DNA from: Thermotoga maritima MSB8
GTDB lineage: Bacteria > Thermotogota > Thermotogae > Thermotogales > Thermotogaceae
Length of the DNA stretch: 64,000 nucleotides
NCBI RefSeq assembly: GCF_000008545.1
Contig: NC_000853.1
Span: forward strand, 1-64,000
Direction of reading: 5' to 3'
How positions within the stretch are numbered: the first letter of the stretch is position 1; the number at the start of each line of letters is the position of its first letter. Below, piece by piece: positions 17,123 to 26,561 of this stretch. Under the pieces are notes generated by a model. That model made no database searches. It was given only the letters and a program-made list of their open reading frames with translations, and was not told where the DNA came from. The position numbers and the translations under genes are program-made.

Positions 17123-17497
17123 CTGGATTACCTGACAATTGCATTCGGAGGAGCGATTGGAGCCGTTCTCAGATACCTTGTTTCCCGTACGATCAATTCA
17201 CTCCTGCCGTTCTCTTACATACCACTTGGCACGATCATCGTGAACTCTGTGGGTTCTTTTTTTCTTTCGTTTTTGATGTTCGCCGCTATCGAGAAAGTTC
17301 CTCTCTCTAAGGAAGCCATCCTTTTCTTCGGAACGGGGCTTCTGGGAGCCTTCACCACTTTTTCCACATTTACTTACGAAACGCTCTCGCTCATCGAAGA
17401 GAGTCCCGCAAGGGGAGTCGCTTATGCTCTTGCCAATCTTCTCTTTGCTTTTACATGCGCCTACTTTGGAATGATTCTGGGGAGGGGGAAGGTATGA
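17123..17497 (+). CDS. crcB: CrcB/Fluc fluoride channel
   Basis: About 124 residues with four membrane helices and the Fluc signatures [21 protein letters not shown] and [15 protein letters not shown]. Family role: dimeric fluoride export channel in the inner membrane. The start is uncertain. CTG 17123 is six bases after GAGGAGTG and gives a typical N-terminus (Asp-Tyr-Leu-Thr-Ile). GTG 17114 would overlap the SDR stop (GTGA) but leaves no room for its ribosome binding site. The stop overlaps the ATG of the DUF190 gene (ATGA 17494-17497). Confidence 0.88.
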
Positions 17498-17802
17498 AGC
17501 TTCTCAAGATCTACCTCGGAGAAAAAGACAAGCACAGCGGAAAGCCTCTTTTCGAGTATCTTGTGAAGCGCGCTTACGAACTCGGTATGAAAGGAGTCAC
17601 CGTCTACAGAGGTATCATGGGTTTCGGTCACAAGAGACACATGCACAGAAGTGATTTTTTCAGTCTTTCACCGGATCTTCCTATCGTTCTTGAGATCGTC
17701 GATGAAGAAGAGAGAATAAACCTTTTTTTGAAGGAAATCGACAACATAGACTTCGATGGCCTGGTTTTCACCGCTGACGTCAACGTGGTGAAAATGGGTT
17801 AA
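17494..17802 (+). CDS. DUF190 PII-like protein, partner of CrcB
   Basis: A 102-residue DUF190 protein, an alpha/beta fold related to PII signalling proteins, with the conserved [15 protein letters not shown] segment. The ATG at 17494 overlaps the crcB stop, so the two are translationally coupled. DUF190 genes commonly neighbour crcB, which suggests regulation of, or help with, fluoride export; the biochemical role is not established. The stop codon overlaps that of the convergent mutL gene (TTAA 17799-17802). Confidence 0.88.
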
Positions 17803-19331
17803 CGCTCGAAAAATCGGTCCATGTCCTCATAGCTGATCTTGAAAGAAATCGGCCTTCCGTGAGGACATCTTTCAAACCGCTTCTTGAAAAAGACATCCAG
17901 CAGTTTCGATGCGATCTCTTCGTCGAATTCTCCGGATTTAGTGGCAAGTTTACAAGCGGCAAGGGCTATTCTTTCCTTCAGTTTTTCATCAACTGGGAAG
18001 TCCCTGAAAAATTCCTCCACAACGTCTTCGGTGAGGAACTCAGGGATTTCAATGACTTTCAAAGCTCCTTCTTCTCCTTGAAAGGAGAATCCGTATTCTT
18101 CCAGTTTTTGTTTTTCTTCCCTTGATAGCACAACTGTTATGTTCCTTTTCACCCGTCTTTTCCCCCAGCTTTTTTTCGAAAGGATTTCTTCGTAAATCGT
18201 TCGTTCGTGGAGAGCATGAAGATCCACAAAGAGCAAACCATCTTCCACTTCAACGACAGCGTACTTACCCTTGACCAAAAACCATCTGTGGGATGGTGCT
18301 TCTGCCACGCTCAGCGCACGGGAGGATATTTCTTCGTACGCAACCGACCTGTACCATTTCCGTGCCAGATTTCTTTTGAGGGTTTCTTCCAAACTCTTTT
18401 TCACCTTTTCTTCGTTGAGAAATTTCACCACGATTTTCGAAGGGTGTATGTTCACGTCGAGTTCTTCCGGATTTACCTCTATGAAAAGAACCGCGACGGG
18501 ATAGCTTCTCTTTGGAAGATCGTAAACTTTCATGAGTACTTCGTGGAGTTCTTCGGAAACCACAAAACGACCGTTCACGTAGAAATACTCTCCCGTTCTG
18601 CTGGATCTTGTCACCTCGCGGGATGAAACTATTCCCTTTATCCTCAGGCCGGATAATTCCTCTTCGAACGTGATGTAACCTTTTCTCAGATCTTCAAGGA
18701 TCAGGAGAGCTCTTTCAAAGATGTTCTGTGTTCTTGGAAAGGAATGGACTATCTTTCCATCTGAGGTGAATACAAAATCAACGTCGTTTCGTACAAGGAC
18801 GAATCTTTCAAACATCTCACGACACATTCTCAACTCGATGGCAGAGGACTTCAGAGATTTTCTCCGGACGGGTAGGTTGAAGAAGAGATCTCTCACCTCA
18901 ACGGTGGTGCCGGTATCCCTGTGGGTTTCCGAGATTTCTTCCACTTTCCCCCCAGCAATCATCAACTGTGTTGCGAGTGCGTCTTTTTCCGTTTTTGTCA
19001 CGATCTTGGCTCTGCTGACCTGCACAATCGAAGCAAGCGCTTCACCTCTGAAACCGTAAGTTCTGATCCTGTGCAGATCTTCCTCGCTCTCTATCTTGCT
19101 CGTCGTGTAAGGTTCTATTGCCAGAAGTGCCTCTTCTCTGGTCATCCCGATTCCATTGTCGGATACTCTTACCATGTTCTTTCCACCGTTTTCTATCTCA
19201 ACAACTATCCTGTCGGCCTGCGCGTCCAGACTGTTTTCTACAAGCTCTTTCAGAACGAAAGATGGATTGTGAATCACCTCACCCGCGGCGATTTTTCTGA
19301 CGAGGCTCTCGGGAAGTCTTTTTATTCTCAA
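17799..19331 (-). CDS. mutL: DNA mismatch repair protein MutL
   Basis: About 510 residues. The GHKL ATPase half shows [21 protein letters not shown] and [11 protein letters not shown]. The C-terminal half shows [13 protein letters not shown] and CPHGRP. DQHA..ER is the endonuclease metal-binding motif of many MutL proteins, so the Gln-to-Leu change is a small deviation. With CPHGRP retained, an endonuclease-type MutL is still plausible. TTG 19331 is six bases after GGAGAGGTG; the GTG at 19349 lies upstream of that site. It reads away from the chemoreceptor terminator, and no mutS is present. Confidence 0.92.
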
Positions 19332-19380
19332 AACAGAACACCTCTCCACTCGATCTCCCTGAAAATTTTAACATCCAGAA

Positions 19381-19410
19381 AAAAAGGCGGGATAACCCCG
19401 CCTGATTTTT
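19381..19410. terminator. terminator of the chemoreceptor end of the glucan operon
   Basis: GGCGGG (19385-19390) pairs with CCCGCC (19396-19401). On the minus strand the stem runs into six T residues. On the plus strand it runs into TGATTTTTT. It separates the chemoreceptor gene from mutL. Confidence 0.85.
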
Positions 19411-19427
19411 TCTATTGATTTCCCTTC

Positions 19428-21398
19428 TCATACTTTGAACTTCTGAACGAGCGTTGAGAGCTGTTCAGAAAGCTCAGACAGTCTTTCAGCGGCCTCAGAG
19501 ACCCTGGCAGCAGACTCGGTCTGATCTTCTATGAGAGACTCCATTCTGTTTAGACTTTCCACAACTCCTTCGACTATCTTTGTGACGTTGTCCATCGCGC
19601 TCGCCATCTCCTCCGCCGCCGCACCCTGTTCCTGCGCAGTGGCAGCTGTGTTCTCTATCATGCTGTTGATCTCTTCTATCCTTCCAAGGATCTCTCTGAA
19701 TCTCTTTGTGACTTCTTCTCCCATCACCGCTATCTCGTCCACTCCTTCGAACATCTCTTTCGAGCCGTTTTCCACGTGTTCTATCGTTGCCCTCAAACTG
19801 CTCAACATCTTCGCTATGTCTTCTGTCGCCCTCTGGCTCTCTTCTGCAAGTTTCCTTATCTCGTCTGCCACAACCGCAAAGCCCCTTCCCGCTTCCCCAG
19901 CTCGAGCTGCTTCTATCGCTGCGTTCAACGCGAGCAGGTTCGTCTGCTCTGCTATCGAGCTGATCGTGTCCACTATCTCTCCTATCGTCTTGGCTGAGTC
20001 AACGAGTTCTCTCAGGTAGTCCCTCTGTCTTTCTGCTGACCCTTTGAGTTTGTTTATGACTCCTCCCACCGCTTCTACTCTCTCTGTTCCTTCTCTTGCC
20101 GCTTTCGTCACCGCTTCTGATCTTTCTGTCAGATCCTGGGTGATCTTTGAGATGTTCTGCGCACTCGCTGCCACTTCTTCTACGCCGCTCGTCACTTCTG
20201 TCAGCGCACTGCTCATGTTGTTCGCCTCGTCCAGTATCTTCTTGGCTTCTTCGTGCAGGTTCTCTGACATCTTGTGGCTCTCTTCTGAGAGAACTTTTAT
20301 CTCTTCTGATGCTCCGCTCAGCTCTTTCGAAGCTTCTATGATGCTCACTATCATCTCTTTGAGTGATAGTACCGCTTCTTTCAGGCTCTCTTCTATCTGG
20401 GTCAGTTCATCTTTCCCTTTCGCTTCGAACTCTACTGTCAGGTCCCCTTCTCCGAATCTCTTCACTTTCTCTACCTGCTGCCTCATTCTCTTCACTACCG
20501 GCATCATCGAAACAAACAGCACCGCAAAGATCACGCCGCCAAACACTACATACGTCACTATCGTCCCAAAGGTCGCTTTCCTTCCTTCTGCAAGAAGTTC
20601 ATCCAGGTACCCCGTCGAGAAGATGTAGAAGTCGTATCCGGGCACTTTCTCCCACACGGTGTATTTCTTCTCTCCGTTGTATTCGTACTCTACGTATTTC
20701 TCTCCACCACTCTTTGCTTCCTCGAATGCTTTCTCAAAGCCACCTAGTTCCTTCACGTCTTTCATGAAGTTCCCCATGTCTTTGTGGATCAGTACTTTCC
20801 CGTCGCTTGTGACAAGAAGCCCGTAGCCGCTCTTGCTCGCTTTCCCTTCTTCTACAACCGCTTTCCAGAGATCGGTGTTCTCAGAGAGGGATATACCTAA
20901 TGCTATCAGTCCAGATGGTTCTGAACCGAACGTTGTAACTCCCTCCACGAAAAGCAAAACAGGCTTTCCATCGATGGATTCGGCAAGGACAAGCGAAGTT
21001 TTGTTTTTTTCCTTCATAAGGCTGAGGTACTTTTCGTACTCTGAATAGTTCTTCTCTTCTATTTTTTCTGGTAAAACCAAATAAGCGGATTCGCTCATCT
21101 CATCGACAACAATACCAACGGAGACTGTATCCGTAGCCCCCTGAAGAACAGACTGAAGGTTCGAAGCAATCGTGTACCCTCCTATGAGAGAGCTGCCAAG
21201 GAGGGTTTTCAGATTTCTTTGAACCTCGTTCAGCTTCTGGGAGATGTATTTTGAAAGAGAAGACACCGACTTCTCCATGTAATCTTTTGCGTTGCTGATG
21301 AGAAGAGACGAGGTACTTCTCTGAACCAGATAAGCACTGAGAACAAAAGAAACAAGAATCACAACCATTATGAATATGATTCTGAATCTTATGTTCAT
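19428..21398 (-). CDS. Transmembrane methyl-accepting chemotaxis protein
   Basis: A 656-residue chemoreceptor. A first membrane helix covers about residues 6-26. A periplasmic region of about 250 residues looks like a double Cache domain, and a second helix lies near 277-298. HAMP follows, then a long coiled coil with the [23 protein letters not shown]-type tip. It directly follows the laminarinase gene on the same strand, with only an intergenic hairpin that lacks a T run. It may therefore be expressed with the glucan genes and sense a glucan breakdown product or its binding protein; that link is inference. Confidence 0.9.
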   Translation of the reverse strand: MNIRFRIIFIMVVILVSFVLSAYLVQRSTSSLLISNAKDYMEKSVSSLSKYISQKLNEVQRNLKTLLGSSLIGGYTIASNLQSVLQGATDTVSVGIVVDEMSESAYLVLPEKIEEKNYSEYEKYLSLMKEKNKTSLVLAESIDGKPVLLFVEGVTTFGSEPSGLIALGISLSENTDLWKAVVEEGKASKSGYGLLVTSDGKVLIHKDMGNFMKDVKELGGFEKAFEEAKSGGEKYVEYEYNGEKKYTVWEKVPGYDFYIFSTGYLDELLAEGRKATFGTIVTYVVFGGVIFAVLFVSMMPVVKRMRQQVEKVKRFGEGDLTVEFEAKGKDELTQIEESLKEAVLSLKEMIVSIIEASKELSGASEEIKVLSEESHKMSENLHEEAKKILDEANNMSSALTEVTSGVEEVAASAQNISKITQDLTERSEAVTKAAREGTERVEAVGGVINKLKGSAERQRDYLRELVDSAKTIGEIVDTISSIAEQTNLLALNAAIEAARAGEAGRGFAVVADEIRKLAEESQRATEDIAKMLSSLRATIEHVENGSKEMFEGVDEIAVMGEEVTKRFREILGRIEEINSMIENTAATAQEQGAAAEEMASAMDNVTKIVEGVVESLNRMESLIEDQTESAARVSEAAERLSELSEQLSTLVQKFKV

Positions 21399-21426
21399 CT
21401 CGCATCTCTCCTTTTATGGTTCTGAA

Positions 21427-21455
21427 ACATCCCCGGCGCAAAGCACCGGGGATGT
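21427..21455 (-). other. intercistronic hairpin between laminarinase and chemoreceptor genes
   Basis: ACATCCCCGG (21427-21436) pairs perfectly with CCGGGGATGT (21446-21455). No run of T follows on either strand, so it is more likely an mRNA-stabilising or partial-termination element than a full terminator. Confidence 0.6.
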
Positions 21456-21458
21456 GTC

Positions 21459-23387
21459 TCATTGAGGGCTCACCGTGACATCATCGAAATAAATCGTAGT
21501 TGCCGTTCCTTCTCCGAGTTCGAAACTGATCTGAACGACCTCATCCGCATCGTCTGGATGCGTGTAGGTGAACGTGAACGTCTGCCAGTCCGCTGTGAGA
21601 TTCACCGTTTGAGCAAAATAGTTGGTCCAGGGATCGTGATTCTGCAGAATTTTCACATTTATAGGTCTTGGTGTATCCGCTTTTGCTTTGAAAGAAATGG
21701 TGTAGGTTTTTCCTCTGTAAAGACCTATCCACTGGTTGAACTGAATATGCCACGTGTCAGTTCCAGGATCGGCTATCGTGATATAAGCGTAGCCATCCCT
21801 GACACCGTAATCGGAGACCCTGGCACCGCTGATCCCGTAATCTCCCGCCTGCCAAATGAACCATTCGTCCGGGTTGTTGGCCTGATCGTTCACAATAGGT
21901 TCGTCGAAAGTGCCGTTATTTATCTGTTCATAGGTCACCTCGGGACCTGCCTGCTGCTGTGCTTGTTCATATTCGCAGTCATCCACTTCCCCGGTGATTG
22001 TTTCCGGATTCATATCTTTATAGACTCTGATGTAGTCGATGTACATTCTCTGCGGGAATTGGGTGGTTTCGTCGGGATAACCCGGCCAGTAGCCTCCCAC
22101 GGCAACGTTCAGAATGAGGAAGAACGGATGGTCGAAAACCCACTCAAGACCGAGTTCGGCCAGTTCATCCTTGCTGAGGACGTGGTAGAGCTGTCCGTCC
22201 ACGTACCACTCCACTTCGTCTTCGTCCCACTCGATGGAGAAAATGTGGAAGTCTTCGGAGAAATCAGGAACTCCTTCTGGAAGATGATAGGCAACACCTA
22301 TACTCGCACCACCAGAATATCCCGGACCGTGTGCTGTTCCATAAACGGTTCTGGTGTCGTGGCCAAGCATTTCCATGATGTCTATCTCACCACAGGTGGG
22401 CCATCCGACCTCTCCTATGTTGTTTCCGAGCATCCAGAGAGCGGGCCAGATACCTTTTCCTTTTGGAAGTTTTGCCCTTATTTCGATTTTTCCGTACTTT
22501 ATTTCGAATTTTCCTTCTGTGGTCATCCTGGCTGAGGTGTAGTCGTAGGTTCCGTACTCATCGGAAACCTGTTCTTTTCTTGCCTCAATCACAAGACAGC
22601 CGTTCTCAACGAACGCGTTTTCGTCTGTATAGTACTCGAGTTCCCCGTTACCCCAGCCTGGAATACCTTTTGCATGACCGTTTCCTATCTCGAAGTTCCA
22701 GATGTTCGGATCGATAACACCGTCATCGAACTCCTGACTCCAAACGAGCTGCCAGTCTTCCACTTTGTCTTCATCCTCCTCGGTGTAGATTTCGTTTTCC
22801 TCACCGCTTACCTCGAGAACACCGATGTCCTCCATCACTACGTCGTCTATCCAGACCGTGCCGGTATACCTTCCAAGCTGAAACTCGAAACGAGCATTTT
22901 CATCGGTCTCCTGTCTCATGACGAATTCGAACTCGTACTTCTGCCAATCTGTTCCGAGCTCGAAGACCATGCCGCCGGATTCGTCGGTACCGGGGTTGTA
23001 CGCGGTCCATCCTCTTCCGGCCGTTCCTCCTATCTTCACCCCGATGTTCTTTTGAGAGGAAGCCTTGGCTCGGAAAGAAACTCTGTACTTGTGGAGTTTC
23101 TCAACACGTATGGGAGCCTGTATGATCTGAACCGACCAGGTGTGATCTCCTCCGTTTGTTATCTCAACCACGAGAACGCCGTTTTCGACTCGAGCCGTTC
23201 CCTCACCGTTTGAATTGGTGAAGAATACCCAGTTTCCTCCTGTGTCTATAGAGCCATCCTCTGCGGGTGGGTCTATATCCACACCTGCGATGAGAATTGG
23301 TTCATCGAAAGAAGCGTTGCCAAGGATGTTTTGAGCCAGAATGAAAACAGGAAAGAGAAGCAGAGCGAAAACCAGCCTGCTCATCAT
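21459..23387 (-). CDS. lamA: Secreted laminarinase: CBM4 - GH16 - CBM4
   Basis: A 642-residue endo-beta-1,3-glucanase. The signal peptide is about residues 1-19, ending FILAQ. A CBM4-type domain covers about 22-190. A short acidic linker leads to a GH16 catalytic domain (about 213-465) with EIDIME, nucleophile E334 and acid/base E339. A second CBM4-like domain covers about 495-642, ending in YFDDVTV. Laminarin and other beta-1,3-glucans are the expected substrates outside the cell. It follows the beta-glucosidase gene by 12 bases, so soluble oligosaccharides released here are probably taken up by the transporter encoded upstream and cleaved by that enzyme. Confidence 0.95.
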   Translation of the reverse strand: MMSRLVFALLLFPVFILAQNILGNASFDEPILIAGVDIDPPAEDGSIDTGGNWVFFTNSNGEGTARVENGVLVVEITNGGDHTWSVQIIQAPIRVEKLHKYRVSFRAKASSQKNIGVKIGGTAGRGWTAYNPGTDESGGMVFELGTDWQKYEFEFVMRQETDENARFEFQLGRYTGTVWIDDVVMEDIGVLEVSGEENEIYTEEDEDKVEDWQLVWSQEFDDGVIDPNIWNFEIGNGHAKGIPGWGNGELEYYTDENAFVENGCLVIEARKEQVSDEYGTYDYTSARMTTEGKFEIKYGKIEIRAKLPKGKGIWPALWMLGNNIGEVGWPTCGEIDIMEMLGHDTRTVYGTAHGPGYSGGASIGVAYHLPEGVPDFSEDFHIFSIEWDEDEVEWYVDGQLYHVLSKDELAELGLEWVFDHPFFLILNVAVGGYWPGYPDETTQFPQRMYIDYIRVYKDMNPETITGEVDDCEYEQAQQQAGPEVTYEQINNGTFDEPIVNDQANNPDEWFIWQAGDYGISGARVSDYGVRDGYAYITIADPGTDTWHIQFNQWIGLYRGKTYTISFKAKADTPRPINVKILQNHDPWTNYFAQTVNLTADWQTFTFTYTHPDDADEVVQISFELGEGTATTIYFDDVTVSPQ

Positions 23388-23399
23388 ATTACCCCCTTT

Positions 23400-25565
23400 T
23401 CATGGTTTGAATCTCTTCTCTCCCTCAACCAGAAAAATATCTCTCAACCTTATATCCCTCGAAGATGCACCGACCCTGACCTCGTATTCTCCTGACTCGA
23501 CAACCCATTCTTTCCCATCGAAACTCGCAAGATCTCTGAGAGGAATTTCCAAGGAGATTTCTTCTGATTCACCCGGGTTCAAAAGTTTTGTTTTGTGAAA
23601 CGCTTTCAGCTCCTGGAAGGGTTTGTCTATTTTTCCTTTTGGAGCTTTGATGTAGACCTGTGAGACTTCCTTTCCAGCTCTGTCCCCAGTGTTTGTGATC
23701 GTGTACGACACTCTGAGCGTCTCACCGTCGATAGCGATTTTTAAATCTTTGTATTCAAACTTTGTGTAAGAGAGGCCGTAGCCGAATTCGTAGGCAGGTT
23801 CCACACCGAAGGTGTCGTAGTACCTGTATCCCACGTAGATGTCTTCCTCGTACACCACTCTTTGCGGATTGTCCTTTGGCTCTCCTGGGAACGTCCAGGA
23901 TGGAACGTCCGAGTAATCCTTCGGGAAGGTCGTTGGAAGTTTTCCGGAGGGATTAATCTTTCCCACAAGAACATCGGCCACTATTCTTCCCATCTCCTGT
24001 CCCGCCTGCCAGACGAGAAGAATTCCATCCACAAGGTCTCTCCAGCTTGCGACTTCGATGGGACTTCCGATGTTCAGAAGAACCACAACTTTCTTACCCT
24101 GATCGTGGAATTCTTTCGAGACGGTTTTTATGAGTTCCAGCTCGTCATCGGAGAGGTAGAAGTCACCTTTCACCGGCTTTCTGTCGTATCCCTCACCGGA
24201 GATCCTACTGATCACAACAACTGCAACATCGTTTTTCTTTGCAGCTTTCTTTATCTCTTTTTCTGAGAGGAAATTCTCTGGGAGTTTCGGTTTTATGACC
24301 GTTCCCCAAGAGTCGGTTCTGGGTTTATATTCCTCTGTTTCTCTCATCTTTTTTATGTACTCCTCATAAGTGGAAGCGAGTTCTTCGTCGAACTTCATGT
24401 TTCTTTCTTTTATGCCTTCAAGGATAGAGATCGTGTATCTCGGATGGGTGTCTCCACTTCCCGTTCCTCCCTTTATTGTTTCGATTTGACCGGTGCCAAA
24501 GACGGCGACATGGGTATTTTCATCGAACGGAAGAACACCGTTGTTCTCAAGAAGGACAACACCCTCCGCACCTGCTTCGTAGGCGACTTCCGCGTGAGAT
24601 TCGAGATCCGGCTTGTTTGAGTACCTGTACCCTTTGAAGGAAGGCGCGTTCACAAGAACTTTGAGAATGTTTCTCACACACTCATCGAGAACCTCCTCAC
24701 TCAATTTTCCCTCCTTCAACGCCTCCATGATTTCTTCTATTTCATCTCTTCTTTCTGTGTTCACCTGATACGCTTTCCCAGGCATGATCATATCGTTTCC
24801 GGCCTTGAGCTGTTCTACAGGGTTGTCTCCCGCGTACCAGTCGCTCATCACGAAACCGTCAAATCCCCATTCTTCCCTGAGAACCTTCTTCAAAAGCCAT
24901 TCGTTCTGTGAACAGTATTTTCCATTCAGTTTGTTGTAAGCGCTCATCACGGTCCAGGGTCTTGCTTTCTTGACAGCAATTTCAAAACCTTTCAGATATA
25001 TTTCTCTGAGGGCTCGCTCGGACACGATCGTGTCCACTACCATCCTGTTCGTTTCCTGGTTGTTCGCGACAAAGTGTTTTATGCAGGCTCCCACCCCTTG
25101 AGATTGAACTCCCTTGACAAAGGCTGAAGCCATTTCACCGGAAAGGACAGGATCTTCTGAGTAGTACTCGAAATTCCTTCCACAAAGAGGGTTTCTGTGA
25201 ATGTTCATCGCAGGTGCAAGAAGCACATCGACACCGTATTCCCTAACTTCTTCTCCCATGGCTTTTCCCACTTCTTCCAGAAGGTCTCTGTTCCAGGTAG
25301 AAGCGAGCATGATTTCAACGGGAAATGCCGTCGTGTAGTAAGTGTTTTCATCGTTTTCCCTTGTGGGATTTATTCTGAGTCCTGCGGGACCATCTGCCAG
25401 GACAAACGCAGGAATTCCAAGTCTTGGAACGGGATGTGTTTCTCCAGCCGCACCCGCCACTCTGGAATGTGGGTTCCCAAAAAGTCCTGGAAGACCAACC
25501 CCCACAACGAGCTTCACCTTTTCCTCTGTAGTTAACTGAGAGAGAATTTCATCGATCCTTTCCAT
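23400..25565 (-). CDS. bglB: GH3 beta-glucosidase with C-terminal fibronectin III-like domain
   Basis: A 721-residue intracellular GH3 enzyme. The first TIM-barrel domain ends with the nucleophile in FVMSDW (D242). KHFVANNQE is the conserved KH segment. An alpha/beta sandwich domain and a C-terminal Fn3-like domain (VYIKAPKGKIDKP onward) follow. There is no signal peptide. It hydrolyses cellobiose and laminari-oligosaccharides imported by the adjacent ABC system, which matches the family and context. ATG 25565 follows AGGAGG. The longer reading from 25613 starts inside the preceding small membrane protein gene, which the true start overlaps by 17 bases. Confidence 0.95.
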   Translation of the reverse strand: MERIDEILSQLTTEEKVKLVVGVGLPGLFGNPHSRVAGAAGETHPVPRLGIPAFVLADGPAGLRINPTRENDENTYYTTAFPVEIMLASTWNRDLLEEVGKAMGEEVREYGVDVLLAPAMNIHRNPLCGRNFEYYSEDPVLSGEMASAFVKGVQSQGVGACIKHFVANNQETNRMVVDTIVSERALREIYLKGFEIAVKKARPWTVMSAYNKLNGKYCSQNEWLLKKVLREEWGFDGFVMSDWYAGDNPVEQLKAGNDMIMPGKAYQVNTERRDEIEEIMEALKEGKLSEEVLDECVRNILKVLVNAPSFKGYRYSNKPDLESHAEVAYEAGAEGVVLLENNGVLPFDENTHVAVFGTGQIETIKGGTGSGDTHPRYTISILEGIKERNMKFDEELASTYEEYIKKMRETEEYKPRTDSWGTVIKPKLPENFLSEKEIKKAAKKNDVAVVVISRISGEGYDRKPVKGDFYLSDDELELIKTVSKEFHDQGKKVVVLLNIGSPIEVASWRDLVDGILLVWQAGQEMGRIVADVLVGKINPSGKLPTTFPKDYSDVPSWTFPGEPKDNPQRVVYEEDIYVGYRYYDTFGVEPAYEFGYGLSYTKFEYKDLKIAIDGETLRVSYTITNTGDRAGKEVSQVYIKAPKGKIDKPFQELKAFHKTKLLNPGESEEISLEIPLRDLASFDGKEWVVESGEYEVRVGASSRDIRLRDIFLVEGEKRFKP

Positions 25566-25755
25566 CGTCTTCTTCCCTCCTCTTTTTCTTTTCTCTGACG
25601 ACAAGAAACACAAGGAAAGGTACTGTGAGTCCGAGGAGTCCTAAATTTAGGTAGAACTCCACTGGCCTCAAGCCACGCCACAGGTAATAAAACAGAACTA
25701 TCAATTCAAGAACCAGAGCCCAAGAAAAAATGGAGAGAACCGCTTTTGTAAACAT
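25549..25755 (-). CDS. Small two-helix membrane protein in the glucan operon
   Basis: A 68-residue protein with two hydrophobic helices (about residues 5-24 and 35-54) and a strongly charged tail of Lys, Arg, Glu and Asp. The ATG at 25755 is seven bases after GGAGGAT and shares one base with the stop of the ABC ATPase gene (TGATG). Its 3' end overlaps the start of bglB. Placement between transport ATPase and glucosidase suggests an accessory membrane role, but I do not recognise a family. Confidence 0.7.
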   Translation of the reverse strand: MFTKAVLSIFSWALVLELIVLFYYLWRGLRPVEFYLNLGLLGLTVPFLVFLVVREKKKRREEDDGKDR

Positions 25756-26561
25756 CACAGATCCTCCAGTTTCCTGTAAAGCTTCGGGATGCTACCGACG
25801 AGGAGCTTGGTGTATTCGTGGGTCGGCTCGAGAACCACTTTGTCTGGGTGTCCCCTTTCCACGATTTCACCGTTCTTCATAACGAAAATGTTGTCGGAAA
25901 CGTAATAGGCAAGCCCCAGATCGTGTGTGATGAATATGATGGACGTTCCTTGTTCCTCTCTGAGCTCTTCGAGGAGTTTTATGATACCTCCTCTGGAGGA
26001 AGCGTCTATCATGGATGTGGGTTCGTCCGCTACGATCAAAAGAGGCCTCAAGATCCAGCATCTTGCTATCATGATTCTTTGTTTCTGTCCACCAGAAATC
26101 TGGTGCGGGTACTTTCCAAGTACATCCTTTGGATCTATTCCCACTCTGAAAAGTGACTCCTTTATGAGTTCGAGCGCTTCTTTCTTGTTTGAAGGCTTGT
26201 TCTCGAGAAGACTTATGGCCTGCCAGAGAGTTCTCTCGACTGGATAGAAGGGATTGTAACTCGCAAAAGGATCCTGGAAAACCGCGTGGACCTTCCTTCT
26301 GAATTCAACCAGAGATTCCCTGTCCTTTATATCTTTCCAGATATCTTTACCTTCAAAGTAGATTTCACCGGAGGTAGGGGGAAGGAGCCTCAGTATCATC
26401 TTTGCGGTGGTTGTTTTTCCGGAACCGCTTTCTCCAACGAGTGAAACGATTTCTTTCTCCTTCACCTCAAAAGAAACATTCTTCACCGCCTCTATACGAC
26501 GCTTGGAGAAGAATCCAAGTGAGAAGATCTTTGTAAGGTTCTTCACGACGAGCCTGCTCAT
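25755..26561 (-). CDS. Oligopeptide/oligosaccharide ABC transporter ATPase (DppF/OppF type)
   Basis: A 268-residue nucleotide-binding subunit with Walker A GESGSGKTT, signature SGGQKQR, a VADEPTS Walker B and the switch His in FITHDLG. ATG 26561 lies after GGAGGAGAGAGC and overlaps the stop of the other ATPase gene (ATGA 26558-26561). Longer readings from 26588 are not needed. It is the shorter of the paired ATPases of an Opp/Dpp-type importer. In Thermotoga such systems frequently import sugars. Confidence 0.92.
   Translation of the reverse strand: MSRLVVKNLTKIFSLGFFSKRRIEAVKNVSFEVKEKEIVSLVGESGSGKTTTAKMILRLLPPTSGEIYFEGKDIWKDIKDRESLVEFRRKVHAVFQDPFASYNPFYPVERTLWQAISLLENKPSNKKEALELIKESLFRVGIDPKDVLGKYPHQISGGQKQRIMIARCWILRPLLIVADEPTSMIDASSRGGIIKLLEELREEQGTSIIFITHDLGLAYYVSDNIFVMKNGEIVERGHPDKVVLEPTHEYTKLLVGSIPKLYRKLEDL

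Noticed and set aside
17090-17130. Fluoride riboswitch before crcB
   Set aside because: crcB starts within bases of the SDR stop, leaving no space for an aptamer, and I see no such fold before the SDR gene.
16658-17497. Long frame that fuses SDR-overlapping sequence to CrcB
   Set aside because: The first 150 codons are out of frame with the SDR gene. The real CrcB starts at about 17114-17123, after a ribosome binding site.
21427-21455. Full terminator after laminarinase
   Set aside because: The stem is strong but is not followed by T residues on either strand, so I classed it as an intercistronic hairpin.
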